DNA of 31,863 nucleotides, taken from the NCBI GenBank assembly GCA_036406615.1, contig DASXAQ010000061.1, positions 1 through 31,863 of the forward strand. The letters run 5' to 3'. The position numbers and the translations under genes were made by a program. Shown piece after piece: positions 23,779-31,229 of this stretch; within the stretch, counting starts at the first letter, position 1, and the number at the start of each line of letters is the position of its first letter. The notes beneath the pieces are model-generated. The model saw only the letters and a program-made list of their open reading frames with translations. It made no database searches and had not been told where the DNA came from. The stretch comes from DASXAQ01 sp036406615. GTDB taxonomy: Bacteria > Actinomycetota > UBA4738.

Positions 23779-24867
23779 ATGGGTGACCTGCGGCGAACGC
23801 CTCTGGAGTCCGAGCACGCGGCCCTGGGCGCGAAGATGGGCGAGTTCGCCGGCTGGCTGATGCCGATCGAGTACTCGGGGACGCTCGCGGAGCATGCCGC
23901 GGTGCGCGAGGCCGTTGGCATGTTCGACGTCTCGCACCTCGGGAAGATCCGCGTCGACGGTTCTGGCGCGCTCGATGCGCTGCAGCGCTCGCTCACGCCG
24001 GACGTGTCGAAGGTCGCCGTCGGGGCCGCCCAGTACGGCATGGCGCTCAACGAAGGCGGGGGCATCGTCGACGACCTGATCACGTACCGAACCGGCGAAG
24101 ACCGCTACCTGGTGGTGCCGAACGCCGCGAACGTGGGGAGGGTGCTTGCCGAGATCCGGTCGACGGCGCCCGAGGGCACGGATCCGGTTCAGGTTGACGA
24201 CCTGAGCCTGCTGGCCGTCCAGGGCCCGCGCTCGACCGAGCTGGTCGCCGGCGCCGTTCCCGAGGCGGCGGGCCTGGACTATCTGCACCTGGCGGAGTGC
24301 TCCTACGGGGGGGCTTCGGTCATCGTGTCCCGGTCGGGCTACACGGGCGAGCGCGGCTTCGAGCTGTTCGTTCCGGCCGGCGCAGCGCCCGAGCTCTGGC
24401 GCGACCTGATGCGCCGAGGCGAGCCGCTGGGGCTGCTGCCGTGTGGGCTGGGAGCCCGGGACACGCTTCGGCTGGAGATGGGATATCCATTGCACGGCAA
24501 CGATATCGGTGAGGACCACACGCCCTGGGAGGCGGGGCTCGGCTGGGCCGTCGCCATGGACAAGGGTGAGTTCCTGGGGCGCGCGGCGCTGGACCGGCAG
24601 CGCGAGGAAGGCGTCCCGGCCCGGCTTCGCGCGCTTCGCATGACGGACCGGCTGATCCCGCGCCCCCACTACGGTGTCTTCCGCGGCGGCGAGCGGGTGG
24701 GGGAGACGACCAGCGGGACGTTCTCGCCGACGCTGCGCGTCGGGATCGCGATGGCCTACCTGTCGCCGGAGGTCGCGATCGGCGGCGCTTTGGAGATCGA
24801 CGTTCGGGGCCGCCGAGGCTCGGCCGAGGTGGTACGCGCGCCGTTCGTCGATCGAAGCCCGAAGTAG
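23779..24867 (+). CDS. gcvT: Aminomethyltransferase (glycine cleavage T protein)
   Basis: 362 residues from ATG at 23779, with AGGAAAGGGG 5-14 nt upstream. Motifs: RRTPLESEHAALGAKMGEFAGWLMPIEYSG at the N-terminus, MFDVSHLGKI, AQYGMALNEGGGIVDDLI (folate pocket, catalytic Asp), VSRSGYTGERGFELFVP and LPCGLGARDTLRLEMGYPLHG. It moves the aminomethyl group from the H protein to tetrahydrofolate. gcvH and gcvP are not in the window, but its neighbour E3 is the L protein of the same system, and LipA/LipB lipoylate GcvH. Convergent with the lipoprotein gene 16 bp downstream. Confidence 0.96.
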   Translation: MGDLRRTPLESEHAALGAKMGEFAGWLMPIEYSGTLAEHAAVREAVGMFDVSHLGKIRVDGSGALDALQRSLTPDVSKVAVGAAQYGMALNEGGGIVDDLITYRTGEDRYLVVPNAANVGRVLAEIRSTAPEGTDPVQVDDLSLLAVQGPRSTELVAGAVPEAAGLDYLHLAECSYGGASVIVSRSGYTGERGFELFVPAGAAPELWRDLMRRGEPLGLLPCGLGARDTLRLEMGYPLHGNDIGEDHTPWEAGLGWAVAMDKGEFLGRAALDRQREEGVPARLRALRMTDRLIPRPHYGVFRGGERVGETTSGTFSPTLRVGIAMAYLSPEVAIGGALEIDVRGRRGSAEVVRAPFVDRSPK

Positions 24868-24883
24868 GCCGAGCCGGGAGCGA

Positions 24884-25591
24884 TCAGAGCGCGGCGGCGG
24901 GCCGCCCGGCCGCCTGAACGATCTCCGTGATCGTGGTGCCGCCGAACCGAGCCCCGTCCATCATCTCGTGCAGCAGTCGCGCCGAGTTCGGGCCCGACGC
25001 CTCGGCCAGCACGACGTACAGGCCGGAGCTGGGGATGCCGACCTGGCGCTCGGGGCCGAACCCCGGCGCGGCCACGACGTACGCCCACCGCGTCAGCCCC
25101 TGTGGCCGCTGGCACACGCCCTGGGCGCCGACCACGTAATCGCCGGGCGAGTACGTGATGCCGGTCAGGTCCGGCGGATGGTTCGCGAACACCTGCTGGT
25201 GTCCCAGGGTGCACGGTGTGCCGAGCGCGCCGAACGAAGCGTTGCGCGCCGCCAGGTAGTAGTAGTCCGACGGGATCGGCAGCTGGTTCCCGTCGACCCA
25301 GAACGCCTCGATCCCCGGGACACCGCGGCCGTGGAACCAGGCGTCGATCTGCGGCGAGGCGACGAACCCCTCCTGGGCGAGCTCGCTCGCCGGGAGCATC
25401 CGAGCCTGCCAGGAGCGGGGGATGAGGGCGCGCACGCTGCCCACGCGGACCTCGACGAACGGCGACGGCGAGGCCGCAGACGTGACGGGATGGATCGACA
25501 AGGTGACGGGACCTGGTCGGTTCGCCTCGTTCGTGCGGGTGCACGCCGTGAGCGAAACCGCCAGCAGCAGCGCGGCGATCGTTGTGCGCAC
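24884..25591 (-). CDS. Putative lipoprotein of unknown function
   Basis: 235 residues from GTG at 25591, with GGGGAGG directly upstream (short 3-4 nt spacing). MRTTIAALLLAVSLTAC is a lipoprotein signal (Cys17). The mature part has a motif-poor alpha/beta fold with single cysteines in TPCTLGHQ and GVCQRPQG that might form a disulfide. TACACT at 25608-25613 is a likely -10, and an A7 tract (minus strand, 25628-25634) lies just upstream. I do not recognise a family. It is downstream of the response regulator on the same strand, but has its own promoter. Confidence 0.7.
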   Translation of the reverse strand: MRTTIAALLLAVSLTACTRTNEANRPGPVTLSIHPVTSAASPSPFVEVRVGSVRALIPRSWQARMLPASELAQEGFVASPQIDAWFHGRGVPGIEAFWVDGNQLPIPSDYYYLAARNASFGALGTPCTLGHQQVFANHPPDLTGITYSPGDYVVGAQGVCQRPQGLTRWAYVVAAPGFGPERQVGIPSSGLYVVLAEASGPNSARLLHEMMDGARFGGTTITEIVQAAGRPAAAL

Positions 25592-25663
25592 GATCCTCCC
25601 CTGCGGAAGTGTAGGACGAACCGGACCTTTTTTTCCAGCCGGGGGGGCCGGAACGGCGAAATC

Positions 25664-25693
25664 CCTGGTCCGGGGCCCCTTTACTGGACCAGG
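25664..25693 (-). terminator. Hairpin across the response-regulator stop codon
   Basis: CCTGGTCC and GGACCAGG (8-bp arms, 25686-25693 and 25664-25671) flank a 14-nt loop that holds the stop codon and a GGGGCCCC palindrome. It could act as terminator or stabilise the mRNA 3' end. No U-run follows. Confidence 0.4.
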
Positions 25694-26313
25694 CCGAGGC
25701 GGAAGGCGATCGCCACCGCCTGGGCACGGTCGTTGGCCCCCAGCTTCTCGAAGATCCGCTCCAGGTGGGTCTTGACCGTGTGGGGCGAGATCCCGAGCGA
25801 TCGCGCCACCTCCTTGGTGGTGGCGCCGTAGGCCACGCGTTGCAGGATCTCGGACTCGCGGGCCGACAGCGGGGCCTCGGGCTTGTGCGAGCCCATCTGG
25901 ACCTCTTCGAGGAACGTGCGCGTGAGGGCCGGGTGGATCCGGACCTTCCCCTCCATGGCCTCGCGGGCCGCCTGCAGCAGCTCGGCGCCCGTCACGTCCT
26001 TCAAGAGGTATCCGGAGACGCCGGCCTGCATCGCCTCGGCGATCGCGGCGCGCGACTCCTCGACGGTGAACAGGATGACCTTGGTCTCGGGCTGGGCCTT
26101 GTGGATCAGCTTGGCGGCCTCCAGGCCGTCCATGCCGGGCATCTGCACGTCCATGAACACGACGTCGGGCTTGAGGTCCTCGGCCGCGGCGACCGCCTGC
26201 ATCCCGTCCGCGGCCTCGCCAACGATCTCAACCTCGCCACGCCCGGCCGCGCCGAGAGCGGATCGGAGCCCGTCCCTGGTGACCGGGTGGTCGTCGACGA
26301 TCAGTACCCGCAT
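25681..26313 (-). CDS. NarL/LuxR-family response regulator
   Basis: 210 residues. Receiver domain 1-120 with acidic pocket D7-D8 (MRVLIVDDHP), phospho-acceptor D55 (VVFMDVQMPGMDG), Thr in ILFTVEES and Lys in GYLLKD. LuxR-type HTH at ~148-210: LSARESEILQRVAYGATTKEVARSLGISPHTVKTHLERIFEKLG. No histidine kinase is in the window, so it is an orphan here. TATTCT at 26326-26331 gives a leader of only about 5 nt. The -10 overlaps that of the divergent SufT-like gene. Target genes cannot be seen. Confidence 0.95.
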   Translation of the reverse strand: MRVLIVDDHPVTRDGLRSALGAAGRGEVEIVGEAADGMQAVAAAEDLKPDVVFMDVQMPGMDGLEAAKLIHKAQPETKVILFTVEESRAAIAEAMQAGVSGYLLKDVTGAELLQAAREAMEGKVRIHPALTRTFLEEVQMGSHKPEAPLSARESEILQRVAYGATTKEVARSLGISPHTVKTHLERIFEKLGANDRAQAVAIAFRLGLVQ

Positions 26314-26324
26314 CGGTCCGGGCT

Positions 26325-26331
26325 TAGAATA
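26325..26331. promoter_or_regulatory. Overlapping divergent -10 boxes
   Basis: TAGAATA reads TAGAAT on the plus strand (26325-26330, towards the SufT-like gene) and TATTCT on the minus strand (26331-26326, towards the response regulator). The two boxes share five base pairs, so polymerase can bind in only one direction at a time. Confidence 0.6.
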
Positions 26332-26349
26332 GCCGGACGAGGAGGTCCC

Positions 26350-26682
26350 GTGAGCGACGTCGAGCAGGTCGAACTGGACGAAGAGGAGACCCTGAACCGG
26401 GTCCGGGAGGCGCTGCATTCCGTCAACGACCCCGAGCTCGGGATCAACATCGTCGACCTCGGTCTCGTGTACGGGATCGATGTCAAGGGGGCCTCGGTCC
26501 GCGTGACGTACACGCTCACCTCGATGGGGTGCCCGATCGGGCCGCTCATCGAAGCCGAGATCAAGCAGTTCGTCTCCGACGTCCCCGGCGTCGACGACGT
26601 CGAGGCCGAGATGGTGCTGCGCCCGCCGTGGGACCCGGAGATGATGTCCGAAGAGGCCAAGGCGGCCCTCGGCTTCTTCTGA
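26350..26682 (+). CDS. DUF59/MIP18-family Fe-S assembly protein (SufT-like)
   Basis: 110 residues from GTG at 26350, GAGGAGG 4-10 nt upstream. The DUF59 core covers residues 10-100: EALHSVNDPELGINIVDLGLVYGIDV (D-P-E-hydrophobic), VRVTYTLTSMGCPIGPLIEAEI with the conserved Cys in MGCP, and VEAEMVLRPPWDPEMMSEEAKAALGF, the tail typical of SufT/PaaD-like proteins. SufT helps mature Fe-S proteins when demand is high. In actinobacteria it usually ends the suf operon; here it sits upstream, separated from sufB by a rhodanese gene. Confidence 0.92.
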   Translation: MSDVEQVELDEEETLNRVREALHSVNDPELGINIVDLGLVYGIDVKGASVRVTYTLTSMGCPIGPLIEAEIKQFVSDVPGVDDVEAEMVLRPPWDPEMMSEEAKAALGFF

Positions 26683-26776
26683 TCCGCCTGGAAGCTGGGT
26701 CCCCCCGACTCGCAGCGCCCTCTTCCGGAGTCGTGAGCAGAGCACCTCCCCCGAGTTGCAGTTGCGAAAATCACCC

Positions 26777-26806
26777 TTGCTGGTGCATGATGGCTTTTCC
26801 TACGTT
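26777..26806 (+). promoter_or_regulatory. Candidate promoter of the rhodanese gene
   Basis: TTGCTG (26777-26782) and TACGTT (26801-26806) are 18 bp apart in a stretch richer in A+T than its surroundings. Transcription would start near 26813, leaving a ~45-nt leader with a long purine-rich ribosome site. Confidence 0.4.
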
Positions 26807-26857
26807 GGCAGTCGGAATTGCCGTGATTCCCGGCGACGGGGGGGAGGAGGGAGGACG

Positions 26858-27700
26858 ATGGGTGGCTACGCCAACCCGGACGCGCTCGTGGAGACCGACT
26901 GGCTGGAAGAGCACCTGAACGATGACGGCGTTCGGGTGATCGAGGTCGACGAGGACACCACTGCCTACGAGAAGGGCCACATCCCCGGCGCCGTCGGCTG
27001 GAACTGGAGCACGGACCTGCACGCCGAGGTCGGGCGTGACTACGTGGACCAGGCCGGCCTGTCCGACCTCCTTTCGAAGGCCGGCGTCGGCGACGGCACG
27101 ACGGTCGTGCTGTACGGCGGCAACAACAACTGGTTCGCCGCCTACGCGTACTGGATCGCGAAGCTGCGCGGGTTCGACAACATCAAGCTGCTGAACGGCG
27201 GCCGGAAGAAGTGGGAGCTCGAGTCGCGCGAGCAGACCTCCGAGGTGCCGGCCCACACGGCCACCGGGTTCGCGATCTCGGGATCCGAGCACCCGGAGAT
27301 CCGCGCCTTGCGCGACGAGGTGATCGGCAAGGCGGGCTCATCCGCGCTCGTGGACGTCCGCTCGCCGGAGGAGTTCCGAGGGGAGAAGATCGCCCCGGAC
27401 CACCTTCCGCAGGAGCAGGCCCAGGTGCCCGGCCACATCCCCGGGGCGGCCAACATCCCGTGGGCCAAGGCGGCCAACGACGACGGGACGTTCCGATCGG
27501 CCGACGAGCTGAAGGCGTTGTACGGCGGCGAGGGCGTGACCTCCGATCGCGAGGTCATCGCCTACTGCCGGATCGGTGAGCGGTCGTCGCACACGTGGTT
27601 CGCGCTCCAGGAATTGCTCGGCTACGGCAACGTGAAGAACTACGACGGCAGCTGGACGGAATACGGCTCGCTGGTCGGAGCGCCGGTCGAGAAGGGGTAG
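26858..27700 (+). CDS. Two-domain thiosulfate/mercaptopyruvate sulfurtransferase (rhodanese)
   Basis: 280 residues from ATG at 26858, with GGGAGGAGGGAGG just upstream. Two rhodanese domains: residues ~10-125 without catalytic Cys (YGGNNNWFAAYAYW in its place), and ~150-275 with C237 in IAYCRIGERSSHTWF, the CRxGxR loop typical of thiosulfate sulfurtransferases (CysA/SseA type in mycobacteria). It makes a Cys-persulfide that can feed sulfur to other acceptors. The place between the SufT-like gene and sufB suggests a link to Fe-S or sulfur supply, which is inference. A 14-bp tandem repeat follows the stop. Confidence 0.93.
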   Translation: MGGYANPDALVETDWLEEHLNDDGVRVIEVDEDTTAYEKGHIPGAVGWNWSTDLHAEVGRDYVDQAGLSDLLSKAGVGDGTTVVLYGGNNNWFAAYAYWIAKLRGFDNIKLLNGGRKKWELESREQTSEVPAHTATGFAISGSEHPEIRALRDEVIGKAGSSALVDVRSPEEFRGEKIAPDHLPQEQAQVPGHIPGAANIPWAKAANDDGTFRSADELKALYGGEGVTSDREVIAYCRIGERSSHTWFALQELLGYGNVKNYDGSWTEYGSLVGAPVEKG

Positions 27701-27709
27701 GTCGGAGAG

Positions 27710-27765
27710 GCACACCGGGCGACGCACACCGGGCGACGCACACCGGGCGACGCACACCGGGCGAC
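27710..27765. repeat. Four perfect tandem copies of a 14-bp unit
   Basis: GCACACCGGGCGAC is repeated four times without a mismatch, directly after the rhodanese stop and before the sufB promoter. No gene covers it. The number of copies is likely to vary among strains. The unit is too short and lacks spacers, so it is not a CRISPR. Confidence 0.95.
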
Positions 27766-27819
27766 GCTGGTGGCGTCGGCCCGTTTCGCAGGCGTTCTAC
27801 CTGCGGATTTGAATCCGAT

Positions 27820-27857
27820 CGGCCGAATCGACTTTGGACGGCCGAAGCCGATACACT
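27820..27857 (+). promoter_or_regulatory. sufB promoter region with repeated CGGCCGAA boxes
   Basis: CGGCCGAA occurs at 27820-27827 and 27839-27846 (19 bp apart, near two helical turns), followed by TACACT at 27852-27857 as a likely -10 for sufB. The first box belongs to GGCCGAATCGACTTTG, which recurs with small changes before sufD (31203). Confidence 0.4.
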
Positions 27858-27896
27858 GGACGTGGTCGCGGACTACGCGCGCGAAGGGAATCGATC

Positions 27897-29309
27897 ATGG
27901 CCATCAGCCAGGAAGAGCATCTTCGAGAGCTCAGCAAGGGATATCGCTTCGGTTGGAGCGACCCGCAGCACTCCGTCTTCACGCCGAAGAAGGGGCTGTC
28001 CGAGCAGGTGGTCGAGGAGATCTCCTCACTGAAGTCCGAGCCGGACTGGATGCGCAAGTTCCGGCTGAAGGCGCTCAAGCACTTCCAGGGTCGCCCGATG
28101 CCGTGGTGGGGCGCGGACCTGTCCGATATCAACTTCGACGACATCTACTACTTCATCCGCTCGACCGAGAAGCAGGCGGCCTCGTGGGAGGACCTGCCCG
28201 AGGACATCAGGGGGACGTGGGACAAGCTCGGGATCCCCGAGGCGGAGAAGAAGTACCTGGGCGGCGTGTCCGCGCAGTACGAGTCCGAGGTCGTGTACCA
28301 CAAGATCCGCGAGGAGCTGGACTCCATCGGCGTGATCTTCACCGACATGGACTCGGGGCTGCGGGACCACCCCGACCTGGTGAAGGAGTACTTCGGTTCG
28401 ATCATCCCGTCGAACGACAACAAGTTCGCCGCGCTGAACTCGGCCGTGTGGTCGGGCGGGTCGTTCGTGTACGTGCCTGAGGGCGTGCACGTCGACATCC
28501 CGCTGCAGGCCTACTTCCGGATCAACCAGGAGAACATGGGCCAGTTCGAGCGCACGCTGATCGTGGCCGAGCCCGGCTCGTACGTGCACTACGTCGAGGG
28601 CTGCAGCGCTCCGATCTACACCTCGGACTCGCTGCACTCCGCCGTGGTGGAGATCATCGTGAAGCCGGGCGCGCGCGTGCGGTACACGACGATCCAGAAC
28701 TGGTCGACCAACGTGTACAACCTGGTGACCAAGCGCGCGGCCGCGTACGAGGACGCCGTGATGGAGTGGGTCGACGGCAACATCGGCTCGAAGGTCACGA
28801 TGAAGTACCCGTCGATCTACCTGCTCGGCAAGGGCGCGCGCGGCGAGGTGCTGTCGGTCGCGTTCGCCGGCAAGGGCATGCACACCGACGCGGGTGGCAA
28901 GGCCATCCACGCGGCGCCGTACACGTCGTCGATCATCACGTCGAAGTCGGTCTCGAAGGACGGCGGCCGCACGGGCTACCGCGGGCTCGTCCGGGTCGAG
29001 CCCGAGGCGCACCACGCCAAGTCGATCGTCCGCTGCGACGCGCTGATCCTGGACGAGGCCTCCCGCTCCGACACGTACCCCTACGTCGAGGTGGAGGAGG
29101 AGACGGCCCAACTCGGCCACGAGGCGACCGTGTCGCGCGTCGGCGAGGACCAGCTCTTCTATTTGATGAGCCGCGGCCTGTCCGAGGCCGAGGCGACCGC
29201 GATGGTCGTCAACGGCTTCATCGAGCCGATCACCCGCGAGCTCCCGATGGAGTACGCCGTGGAGCTCAACCGACTGATCGAGCTGCAGATGGAGGGCGCG
29301 ATCGGCTAG
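27897..29309 (+). CDS. sufB: Fe-S cluster scaffold protein SufB
   Basis: 470 residues from ATG at 27897 (GAAGGGAA 9-16 nt upstream); the upstream in-frame ATG at 27834 lies before the predicted -10 and is not used. SufB features: FGWSDPQHSVFTPKKGLSEQVVEEISSLKSEPDWM near the N-terminus; the beta-helix core FVYVPEGVHVDIPLQAYFRINQENMGQFERTLI; YVEGCSAPIYTSDSLHSAVVEI (counterpart of E. coli Cys254, which receives sulfur); and RCDALILDEASRSDTYPYVEVEE (counterpart of Cys405 and the following His/Glu). It forms SufBC2D and builds [4Fe-4S] clusters. sufD follows about 2 kb later, behind two inserted minus-strand genes. Confidence 0.98.
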   Translation: MAISQEEHLRELSKGYRFGWSDPQHSVFTPKKGLSEQVVEEISSLKSEPDWMRKFRLKALKHFQGRPMPWWGADLSDINFDDIYYFIRSTEKQAASWEDLPEDIRGTWDKLGIPEAEKKYLGGVSAQYESEVVYHKIREELDSIGVIFTDMDSGLRDHPDLVKEYFGSIIPSNDNKFAALNSAVWSGGSFVYVPEGVHVDIPLQAYFRINQENMGQFERTLIVAEPGSYVHYVEGCSAPIYTSDSLHSAVVEIIVKPGARVRYTTIQNWSTNVYNLVTKRAAAYEDAVMEWVDGNIGSKVTMKYPSIYLLGKGARGEVLSVAFAGKGMHTDAGGKAIHAAPYTSSIITSKSVSKDGGRTGYRGLVRVEPEAHHAKSIVRCDALILDEASRSDTYPYVEVEEETAQLGHEATVSRVGEDQLFYLMSRGLSEAEATAMVVNGFIEPITRELPMEYAVELNRLIELQMEGAIG

Positions 29310-29380
29310 CTGCCGGGGCGGAGCAGCCGCGTCGGAGTCCTCGGGACCGCGGCGTTCCACCGCTATGGCGACAGCCGTCT

Positions 29381-30658
29381 TTACGGGGGCGCTCGGTCCT
29401 CCAATACCGAACCATCCGGTCGCCTGAACACCGGACTCCCATCCTCGAGGTTCAATCCGACGCCTCCTCGCCGGTGCACGAGCCGGTGATGACGCCGACA
29501 CAGCAGCAGCAGGTTCGCGAGCGCGGTCGGTCCGCCGTCGGCCCAGTGCACGACGTGATGCGCGTCGCACCACGTGTGCGGACGGTCGCAGCCCGGGAAT
29601 CGGCAATGTCGATCCCGGACCATCACCGCTCGCCGCATCGCCGGCGACACGACCGGCGTTCGCCGGCCGACGTCGAGTGGCTCGGATCGACCGGCCATGA
29701 CGACCCGCATGACTGACGCATCGCACGCCAGCCGCCGGGCGACATCTGAGCTCACGGGCCCCGCGTGATCCAGTTCGGTGACCACCGGCCACGCGCCACC
29801 CTCCGTCCGGTCACCCGTAGCGTCAGCTGAGTCGCTCTTCCCTTCCGGAGCCAGCTTCTTTTCGCGCGGCTCGGGATTGGCTGACCTGAGCGCGTCCACG
29901 TTTACCGTCACCGTGACGTGCGGGCGCTCGCCTGCCACCGTGGGCCGGTCGCCGCTATCCAGCCACTGCCGGCAGATCTCGCCGAGGGCGTCCGCGCGAC
30001 GCTGGGCCGGCGTGCGGTCGTCTCCCGATCCGCCTCGCCGCGTGTCCGCGTCCATGATCGCCTGCAACGCCGTGAGCAACGTCTCGCCCGTCTCGGGATC
30101 GAGGTCGCCGTCCACGCGAACCATGCCGAAGATCGTCGGCGTCGCGTGCAGACGCCGGCGGTTCGCCAGCACATCCTCGTCCTGCACGCGCTGTTCCTGT
30201 TCCACAGCCTGCCGCCAGTAGCCCGTCACGCGCTGCAGGTCTCGAACGCGATGCACGCGGGCGGCCTCCACCAGCTCGCGCTCGCTCCGTGTGAACGCCT
30301 CGTGGTCCGTCTCCCGCGCGGCGACGAGCACCCGCACCGCATCCGTCGTGATGTCGCCTGCCGAGAGCGCCCGGCGCGTCTGCGGCATGTCCTCCAGCGC
30401 CCGTGCGACCTGGACCTGTTCACGTGCCCTGCCCCATGCCACGCCGAACGCGGCCACCAACCACGCCACCGCCGAGAGGTGCCCGTCGCGCGCGTACGTC
30501 CCGCGGCGATCCAGTTCCGCAAGACGACGAAGCCGTTCGACCTCCAGCAGTTCGGCCGCACGTTGCAACTCGGCGAAGTCCTCTTCGACGCGCGCGTCCG
30601 GTTGGTCAGTGAGGTCCTCCGCCCGCAACTCCTCGAGGGTCGACCGCAACTCGCTCAT
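29381..30658 (-). CDS. DUF222 (13E12-type) HNH endonuclease, SOS-box controlled
   Basis: 425 residues from ATG at 30658; a longer start at 30706 would put the SOS box inside the gene. Residues ~10-300 are the DUF222 helical domain (LRRLAELDRRGTYARDGHLSAVAWLVAAFGVAWGRAREQVQVA, ALSAGDITTDAVRVL, TPAQRRADALGEICRQWL). The C-terminal HNH has RHCRFPGCDRPHTWCDAHHVVHWADGGPTALANLLLLCRRHHRLVH with the Cys pairs, the HH, N and H residues all present. Two M. tuberculosis 13E12 genes are LexA-controlled, and here a perfect SOS box precedes the gene. Usually found in mobile-like, variable copies. It lies on the opposite strand inside the suf locus, downstream of a DUF488 gene. Confidence 0.93.
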   Translation of the reverse strand: MSELRSTLEELRAEDLTDQPDARVEEDFAELQRAAELLEVERLRRLAELDRRGTYARDGHLSAVAWLVAAFGVAWGRAREQVQVARALEDMPQTRRALSAGDITTDAVRVLVAARETDHEAFTRSERELVEAARVHRVRDLQRVTGYWRQAVEQEQRVQDEDVLANRRRLHATPTIFGMVRVDGDLDPETGETLLTALQAIMDADTRRGGSGDDRTPAQRRADALGEICRQWLDSGDRPTVAGERPHVTVTVNVDALRSANPEPREKKLAPEGKSDSADATGDRTEGGAWPVVTELDHAGPVSSDVARRLACDASVMRVVMAGRSEPLDVGRRTPVVSPAMRRAVMVRDRHCRFPGCDRPHTWCDAHHVVHWADGGPTALANLLLLCRRHHRLVHRRGGVGLNLEDGSPVFRRPDGSVLEDRAPP

Positions 30659-30666
30659 GATCCGCC

Positions 30667-30684
30667 TTCGAACATATGTTCGAA
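30667..30684 (-). promoter_or_regulatory. SOS (LexA) box
   Basis: TTCGAACATATGTTCGAA is a perfect 18-bp palindrome containing the Gram-positive LexA consensus CGAAC-N4-GTTCG. It lies 9-26 nt before the ATG of the HNH gene, overlapping the probable start of transcription. Confidence 0.85.
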
Positions 30685-30732
30685 TCGTAGCCGTTGGGTA
30701 CGACAATCAGAGCGCCGGTCGACGTTCAAGCG

Positions 30733-31164
30733 CTACAGATGGACGATCGACAGTCGCGGCTCGATGCGCGCCGCTTCGTCGGCGATCACCGAACGATGGC
30801 AATCCTCGGGGGCCGCCTCGAAACAGAGGATGCACACGCGTTCGAACCGACATATGGCCACGAGCAACTCGAGGCGCGTCCCTCGCTCGCCCCGAACCAG
30901 GCGCCGGAACCGAGCCTTCGCTCCCGCCACGTCCCCGGACCGCCACCGCGCGCGGACGTCGTCCGGTGATCCCAACGCCCGATCCGAGTCGTAGCTGATC
31001 CCGGCCCGAAGGAGCGCGTCGAACAATCCCCGAGCCGAGAAGCCGGGCTTGTGCGACTGTGGCCGCGCTCGAACGTCGACCACGCGGTCCACCTCATGGC
31101 TCGACATGAGCCGAACGAATTGCGCAAGCGTCCTGCCCTCATAGCCGGCCGTCAGCAACTCCAT
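30733..31164 (-). CDS. DUF488 family protein
   Basis: 143 residues from ATG at 31164. Motifs of DUF488: LLTAGYEGRTLAQFVRLM at the N-terminus, DVRARPQSHKPGFSARGL, and the signature ILCFEAAPEDCHRSVIADE (C-x-E-x4-CHR) near residues 115-133, a possible redox or metal site. The function of the family is not established; some members are next to nucleic-acid or stress genes. Together with the HNH gene 74 bp downstream on the same strand it interrupts the suf genes. The SOS box lies between the two, so they are probably not controlled together. Confidence 0.85.
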   Translation of the reverse strand: MELLTAGYEGRTLAQFVRLMSSHEVDRVVDVRARPQSHKPGFSARGLFDALLRAGISYDSDRALGSPDDVRARWRSGDVAGAKARFRRLVRGERGTRLELLVAICRFERVCILCFEAAPEDCHRSVIADEAARIEPRLSIVHL

Positions 31165-31202
31165 CTCACACCCACTCTGCCAGCGCAAAGTCCCTCGTCG
31201 TG

Positions 31203-31229
31203 GGCCGAATCCGACCTTGCTGATAGGAT
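31203..31229 (+). promoter_or_regulatory. Candidate sufD promoter with box shared with sufB
   Basis: GGCCGAATCCGACCTTG at 31203-31219 resembles GGCCGAATCGACTTTG before sufB (one insertion, one mismatch), followed by TAGGAT at 31224-31229 as a possible -10. It suggests that sufD and downstream genes have their own promoter with a common regulator site. Confidence 0.4.

Noticed and set aside
25628..25634. T7 run as a plus-strand intrinsic terminator
   Set aside because: No stable hairpin precedes it on the plus strand and no plus-strand gene ends there; on the minus strand it is an A-tract upstream of the lipoprotein promoter.
26709..26735. CGACTC/GAGTCG inverted repeat after the SufT-like gene
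   Set aside because: Only six base pairs with a long loop; too weak to call a terminator.
27710..27765. CRISPR-like array
   Set aside because: The 14-bp units are directly adjacent without spacers, and there are no cas genes.
28026..29792. Minus-strand frame of 588 codons opposite sufB
   Set aside because: Low-complexity Arg/Val/His composition, a shadow of sufB.
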